Shown here one piece after another: positions 58,406 to 64,000 of a DNA stretch of 64,000 nt (positions within the stretch are counted from its first letter, which is position 1; each line of letters starts with the position of its first letter). Location: positions 3,844,001 to 3,908,000 of the forward strand of contig CM031556.1 in assembly GCA_018466975.1 (NCBI GenBank). The letters run 5' to 3'. Both the position numbers and the translations under genes were made by a program. This stretch comes from Sparassis latifolia. Taxonomy: Eukaryota > Basidiomycota > Agaricomycetes > Polyporales > Sparassidaceae. The notes below the pieces were generated by a model. The model was not told the DNA's origin and searched no databases. It was given only the letters and a program-made list of their open reading frames with translations.

Positions 58406-60893
58406 ATGTCCATTTCTGTCGCACCTCTACCGCTTTACCCGTCTACTCGGGCACGAGGCTCTCTCTCCCCTCGCAGTTGGCGATACTCAACCAAGCTATT
58501 TCTTCGTCTCTCGCTCAGACTCTGGCTCTTCCGCCCGCTAAACGTGACACTCCGGCCACTCTCGCCTTCGTGTCTTCGTATGCAAAGGACATCGCCCAAC
58601 AACGGTTACAGTCTTTGATCTGGGAGGACGAAGAGGGCCGTTCCAAATTATTATCAAAACTTTCTCAAGCGGAACGATCGATCCGCCAGCGCGTGTTCCT
58701 TCTGGCTGAGCGGTTCGCTGCTGCTGGCTTGCTAGATCTGCAGGCATTGCTCGATCTGAGCGTCGCGTACTCGTCGACGAACCCTACACGCCTGCGCTCC
58801 CTCTTCAAGTCAGCACTCTCGGGCAATTCATCTATACTGACGTCTCAGGTGGAGGCCGAGGCGATACCCGCCTTCACAGCTCTCCTCGGATCGCCTTCTC
58901 AGGGTCTCTACGGCCTCCGGAAGGCTGCACACATTCTGCTTTCCTTCCTCCGTCCAGCGCCGCTAGAACTCTCGCGCCCGATCGCGCGCGACAAGGCGTT
59001 CATGCTGGCTTTGGGAAAGGCCTACGACCACGGTCTCTCTGCTGTGTCCCAATCATACGGTGGCATCCGCATCCCCCCCGAAGGCTCAAGCACACTATTG
59101 GATCAGTGGGAGCGCCTCTTCCTCGAGACCAAGGTAGCACTCATCGACAGCTTCCACATCCTCCTCGGCACACTCCTCAGTGACATCGCTTCCGTCCCAA
59201 CAGCAGGTAGCGCCCTCGCTGCGCAGTGTGAGCCCGCATTTGAAGTCGTCTCCGCGCTGCTGGAGCTGCCGCCGTCTCAGGCGAGCGGCACCCCCACGCC
59301 GTTCCTCAACCAACCGCTCCTGGCGGACTACCAGCATGCGTATGATGTCTCGCGCACTCTCGCGCAGGCACTGCGGAGCGCGGACGACGCACGGACGCAG
59401 TTGCTCGAGTCGGCGCTGCGCGCTCTGGATGTTTCCTCTGGACCTGGTGGACAGGGCGATGCCGGGCCCGGGGTGTTGAGGCTGCTGATCCGCTCCTCAG
59501 GCGTGCCTCCGGGAATCGACAACCTTGGAAGGGGCCCGTCGAAGGCAATAAGCACGAAAGGCAAGGAGAAAGCGCTCGGTGCGGCATCGGTCGTGGAGGA
59601 CGAGGTCCTTGACGCTGCCATGTCGCAAGTGCTCGACATCCTCCCAGACCAGGCGCCTGCGTATGTCCGCTTCTTGCTGTCCCACCCCGACTATCCGTAC
59701 CGCGGGAACGCGGAGAGGCTCATCGAGGCGCTGTTGGAAGGGACTGCGCCTGGGGTTGGCGAGGTGGAGGCTGCGATGGCCGACGACAGTGCTGTCCCTC
59801 AGCCTCCGCCGGAGGAGTTCGTGTATACGAAGAACAGGCGGAACGTTTTTAATGAGGAGAGAATGGATGTGAGCCATGTCAGGATCGGGAAGAAGACGTA
59901 CGTGCTATCATTACCGTTGCAACTTCATACACGGAGCTGACTGGGTCTGTGCAGTGAAGATGCCTCTACTGTGTTGCAAGATCGTGCATTCATTGAGCAG
60001 ATGAAGGCTGACATCCTGCGGCGCGCGGAGATGATCGATTCCGATGAGGAAGACGGGTATCTTTCAGACCGTGTCGCAGGGGCGCAGGAGAAGGGCCAGG
60101 GCCGGGACCTCGCGTTCGAGGATGATCTGGACGATGACGGCGTTGTCAGAGTCCGAGATGGTGATTCGGACGAGGAAGGTGATAGCGATGGACCCGACAC
60201 TGGCGAGGTGACTTCTCAATCTCACAGCACCTACGTCAATCTGGCTAACTTACTTTTGCAGGAGGCAACGCAGATTCAGCCGGAGACAATCCTGGAGCTG
60301 GCTTATCTCCGCGATCCCAAATTGTTCGACAGAGACGGGCAAACGCGGAGAAGCAAAAGCAGGGCCGACCTCAAAGCACAGACAGGTATCTATATCATTC
60401 CGCCGCTCATCCTCATCGATCTGACAGCGACGCTCTCTTCTCAGGCTGGTCAGATGAGCAGATCGAGGGATGGAAGATCATGCTGGAGAGGGATGTAAGA
60501 GACGGTCGTTGTTGTTTTCCTGAATTTCTGACGCTGACTTGAATCCCGAAATTCCCAGCCCAAAAAAGATAAGATACTCGCCAAACATGAATTCTCGGGA
60601 AACAGGCCAGGTACTCCCGTCAGCGGCCCTTCCCGTCCGTCTAGTCGCGGCGGAGGCGATCGCGGTGGACGAGGGCGCGGGGATGGTGGACGGGGCAGGG
60701 GTGGACGCGGAAGAGGGGGCACACAAGATCATGGTCCTGGTGGTGGGGGCAGAGAGGGTAGTAGTGGCGGGGTGGGGATAGAGGAAGCACGAGAGACAGA
60801 GCGTGGAAAGACAAAAATAAAGCCAGCCGAGGTAATCACAACAGGAAAAGAGGACATGACAAGAAGATGGCTAGAGGGGGAGGGCCAAGTTGA
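58406..60893 (+). CDS. CUE3: Cue3/ASCC2 homologue (ribosome quality-control trigger complex)
   Basis: Cue3/Rqt3 (ASCC2 in animals) binds ubiquitin on stalled ribosomes and works with the Slh1 helicase. The main exon carries ISSSLAQTLALPPAKRDTPA, LLGSPSQGLYGLRKAAHIL and the CUE domain VLDILPDQAPAYVRFLLSHP with YRGNAERLIEALLEGTAP. Next come the family motif RRNVFNEERMDVSHVRIGKK, an acidic stretch with LRRAEMIDSDEEDGY, and TILELAYLRDPKLFDRD, then GWSDEQIEGWKIMLERDPKK. The tail is Gly/Arg-rich (RGG repeats) and may end KRGHDKKMARGGGPS at 60893 after one more small intron. Exon ends: 59897, 60207, 60385, 60494. The start is uncertain: ATG 58406 (MSISVAPLPLYPSTRARGSL) looks genuine but is one base out of frame with the main exon; the switch lies in a CTCTCTCTCCCC run near 58460. 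Confidence 0.85.
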
Positions 60894-61528
60894 GAGAGGT
60901 TCGTATTTGGTCCTGGCAGCCGATGCTATTACTGTGTGCACGTTTGATTGCGTGGTGTCGAAGTTCCAGATCTCACCGTGTATCAATTATAATATATATC
61001 GATTTGGCTTTCAAATTTGCATAAAGTTTCAGAGGGTGACACCAAAAAATTGGAGGATATGGGGTATGTAGAAGCTGCGCTCACGGCGACGCGTCACGGT
61101 CGGTGAGACGCGTCCGGAAACCATCACGTGTACGCGTTCCATCGCTGACAATATTGATGAGTGCCCTACACTGAAATAGACTCACGGTGAGAATGAGAGC
61201 ATTAAAGTTCCCGTGCGCGTGTACGTCCTTGCGGCCTAACTATTCCGCTGTGTACAAGTCACTCATCTGATTACTCTTCGACACTCCGCTGCTCGTGGAC
61301 CACTCATTGATCGCGACATGTATCGGGGCTTTCAAGGATTCAAAAATACAAACAACAGGATCGTTGAACGGTGGAACGACGTCTAAATAGTTCGAATGGT
61401 ATGTATTATCAGTACAACGGCTCCATCTGTTGGTACAAGATGCTTGGCGCATGCGGAACATATAGTTTGTACTGATAACGATACGAGGGGAGAAGAAGAG
61501 GCATCAAATCCATTAGCACAACGCGTGC
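60894..61528. other. Convergent spacer with a cluster of MluI-box motifs
   Basis: 630 bp between convergent stops. It contains three ACGCGT motifs (61089-61094, 61108-61113, 61132-61137) and a CACGTG at 61125-61130. A short minus-strand frame (61461-61240, MFRMRQASCTNRWSRC) has no recognised family. Confidence 0.5.
61089..61137. promoter_or_regulatory. Three ACGCGT (MCB) boxes with an E-box
   Basis: Three copies of the MBF/MCB core ACGCGT within 49 bp plus one CACGTG. In yeast MCB boxes drive G1/S transcription. Here they lie where neither neighbouring gene has its promoter. Motif-based call only. Confidence 0.35.
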
Positions 61529-62037
61529 TCACTCCGAGGGGGTGGTGACGGAAGAGATGAGCGTCTGCGACGGTAAAATGACGATAAGGCCAGAGACGGA
61601 CGTATGGTATTGCACAGGGTGCTTACCTGAAGTCCACTAGGGTTGGCACCGACAACCTCCTTCACCTTCTGGCCGTTCTTGAACGCCATAAAGGTGGGCA
61701 TCTGTGCAACATGATTAGTAATCCAATAAAAGGCGGAGCCGGAGAGGCGACGCACCGCACGAACGCTGACCTCCTGAGCGATCTCGTTCTGCTCGTCAAC
61801 GTCGACCTTGTAGTAACCCGCGTCGAGGAACTGCTCCGCGAGCTTTTCGAAGATGGGCGAGATGACCTTACACGGGCCGCACCACGTTGCCCAAAAATCA
61901 ATGATAACGGGCTTGTCGCCATTGATCTAGCGAGGATGTACGACCGCGATCAGAGCCCGTCTGTGCGCAACGAACGGGCAGCTACGACTCACCACTTCGT
62001 GGAACTGTTCAAGGGAGCTGATGACGGTGACGGTCAT
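61529..62037 (-). CDS. Thioredoxin
   Basis: Cytosolic dithiol oxidoreductase, about 110 aa. Four exons on the minus strand. The start at 62037 gives MTVTVISSLEQFHEV; after an intron comes INGDKPVIIDFWATWCGPCK with the WCGPC active site, then ISPIFEKLAEQF, YYKVDVDEQNEIAQEVSVRA, and after a third splice MPTFMAFKNGQKVKEVVGAN (cis-proline in MPTF). The last exon codes TLISSVTTPSE. All motif residues (Asp in IDFWA, CGPC, cis-Pro) are present. No targeting peptide. It is convergent with the Cue3 gene. Confidence 0.97.
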
Positions 62038-63824
62038 GGCTGATGGTGGAGGTGAGGAAGATAGAAAGGCGAATGGAGTTGGAGGTAGTGGTTGAGAGAT
62101 TTTATCAGCCGCGCTGTGAAGAGGGACCGTGACCTGCTCCTTGCGCCATACGGCACGTGATATTCTTGACAAATGTCAAGCGCCCCTCTTCCTCAACGCT
62201 TACACCCCGGACGCGTTGCTGACCCACCCCGCTCGCCAGCGACGCAGTCTGACCGAAGGCTGATTCCCGACGGTTGCCGAGGATGCCTTGACAATAATAT
62301 TGGTATGTCATTTCAGTGTCTGTGCTCGGTGTTCACCTCAGCAGGTCCCGCCCATATTACAAATTGTGCGACAGATCGTTATCACTATATGCTCTGAGGA
62401 CTGGTCTGGCTTCAGTGTTTCTGTGCTCGTCCAAAGTCTGATTGAGGAAAGATGTCCCGCGGGTGGATCGGAGCCGTGCCCTGTTCTGTAAGAGAAACGT
62501 TGTCTGTGCCTCTGCCCGAATGCCTCTGTCGCTAGCCCGGCTATGCTCGCCCGGCTATCCTCTCGTGGCGAGTTGTTGACGAATCTGGTTGCGCATTGGC
62601 TGCGAACTGTCTGAGATTCTCTGGAGAACATTCATCGTCACAAGAACTATTGCCGGCCTCGAGATGGCCTCGGTTCATGTCTTACAGTGCGGGATGAGCA
62701 TCGTACGTTACTCCTTAGCTTAATTATCTCTACTCAACCGAGAAGTGGGATGTGTTAGTGTTTTCGCAGCCACTTTTGTGCCAGCTGCGGCCGCCAAAGT
62801 GGGGCCTCTGACCGTCCAAAGTCTGCTGAGATCCAAGTGGTGCGAAGCCCCTGTACCCTGGCTATGTAGGCGAGGGCTTACTGGCCAGATGGGTAAGAGG
62901 AGGTATCGAGGTGAAGTGACGCTCCGCTCGTTGTCGGCAAAGTTTGGCCGTCAAAATGGGGCAGCGCTATGTCCAATTTTATTGGGTGCAAAAGCGGTTG
63001 CAAAACACCTCTGTAGTACCTCGTAGGACAGTCCCGACTTCCAAGCATGTCAGAGAATATCTATGTGAAATGCATTTGGTGTGTTGAACATGCATGTCTG
63101 CATGACATATGGGGCCCCGTGCTCTGCACTACCTGGTATTTCATGACGAGCAAACAAGTCAATATCTTGCATGACTAGATGGTGTTCCGACTCATAACGT
63201 GAGATGTAGTGTCTGCGGAGATCGACCGTGAATACCAGCTGCAGATCTTTGATTGCAAAACATAAACATGTATGCGTGTATGCATACACCTGCACCTCGG
63301 AAAGAGACCCATCGACGGCTCCTACGTTTCCCACTTTAAAAGCAAAGTCGTTGGATTGCCTAAAGATCAGATGCCGCCGAACGCGTCCGCGATCCTCAGA
63401 CAAATACGCAGCTGCGCGGTGTCTGCGCCGAGCTTGGCGGTCGCAGTACTCAGTAGTCTGACTGCCCATCCTTCCGGCAACGCCTCCTGTTCTTTGCACC
63501 CACACGTTCCCTTCTTTCATTTCTCTTACGCTTCTCCAATCTAGCGCACACTGAATCGTCTAGCCACGCCAGGACGTCTAATATCGCGGACGCCTAATAT
63601 TGCAAGTTCTCCCACCCCTCGCAACACGAGGTCCTTCGACAGTGCTAAACTCTGCACTGGCGCGTCAAGATAAGGATCGTTCCGTTCTCCTTTCCTCTGT
63701 GGTGGATTAAGCTTGCGGCGATTGCCACATAGCGTACACCCAGGTGGTTTAGCTGTAGTGTTTATTCGGTGAGTGACTCTGCACTCGAATCTATCGTTCA
63801 ATCTGAATCCAATTGGCAGGTAGC
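62038..63824. other. Intergenic, no gene seen
   Basis: 1.8 kb between the divergent thioredoxin and the gene at the right edge. Frames such as 62745-63026 (plus) and 63050-63520 (minus) are open but show no motif. There is no clear repeat except short GCCCGGCTAT copies near 62538-62560. Confidence 0.45.
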
Positions 63825-64000
63825 ATGCCCTCCAATTTCTTCTCGAAGCTCGTCAAGAATGCGTCCTCTCAGTATGCACCAGAGCATCCTCGCTCTCCTT
63901 CTCCTTCTCCGAAACGCCAGCTCCCCTCCAACGGCGTAAACTCCGCCTCTTCAACCGCCAGCACCAGTCGCTCGAGAAGTTACTCTGAGAGTAAACCGAG
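63825..64000 (+). CDS. 5' end of an unknown Ser-rich protein (cut by window edge)
   Basis: An ATG opens MPSNFFSKLVKNASSQYAPE and stays open to the window edge with a Ser/Pro-rich sequence (HPRSPSPSPKRQLPSNG). The composition and a preceding AT-balanced leader fit a real N-terminus. No family is recognisable from 58 codons. Confidence 0.6.
   Translation, partial: MPSNFFSKLVKNASSQYAPEHPRSPSPSPKRQLPSNGVNSASSTASTSRSRSYSESKP

Noticed and set aside
1..64000. tRNA genes, rRNA and CRISPR arrays
   Set aside because: No tRNA-like B-box (GGTTCGANTCC) with a matching fold, no rRNA sequence and no spaced identical repeats were seen. CRISPR is not expected in a fungal nuclear genome.

Overview
This window looks like nuclear DNA of a basidiomycete fungus, probably an Agaricomycete. 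Genes are dense and on both strands. Almost every one is cut by short GT-AG introns of about 45-100 nt. Several protein types are typical of mushroom-forming fungi: a DUF6533 membrane protein, LRR-style F-box proteins and a LysM/CBM50 membrane protein. Gene models were built by joining exons by eye at GT-AG boundaries so that conserved family motifs stay in frame. No species assignment is claimed.

Layout. 1-5.3 kb is degenerate repeat-like DNA without a recognisable gene. 5.3-12.1 kb is a stack of DNA transposons: a dead pogo-type element with TA target duplication (5306-8115), a 3.2-kb hAT-like element (8669-11876) and a 213-bp MITE that landed inside the target duplication of the hAT element (11882-12094). 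13.1-18.5 kb holds a 14-exon hexose transporter, a decayed DASH-complex ASK1 remnant and the tRNA-dihydrouridine synthase DUS2. 18.7-23.8 kb holds a small putative GPI-anchored secreted protein and a frameshifted F-box gene.

23.8-40.6 kb contains two malic enzyme paralogues with the same ten-exon structure. They are about 12 kb apart and enclose acireductone dioxygenase, an RS-rich nuclear protein, an importin-9-type karyopherin, a MARVEL protein, a LysM membrane protein and a doubtful small gene. 40.9-50.5 kb has the U1A/U2B'' spliceosomal RRM protein, a DUF6533 membrane protein, a second MITE of the same terminal family, and a cellular RNA-dependent RNA polymerase of the RNAi/quelling type. 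51.3-64 kb has a CorA-type Mg2+ transporter, a second F-box gene, a Cue3/ASCC2 homologue (ribosome quality control), a thioredoxin and the first codons of a gene that runs off the right edge.

Most genes are unrelated housekeeping neighbours. I see no operon-like logic and no biosynthetic cluster. The most unusual observations are: (1) the RdRP catalytic motif sits on an 18-nt microexon whose skipping would keep frame but remove the active-site aspartates; (2) both malic enzymes share a 9-nt microexon, preceded in one copy by a GC-AG intron; (3) the MITE-in-TSD nesting fixes the boundaries and the order of two transposon insertions; (4) a second MITE of the same family lies upstream of the RdRP gene.
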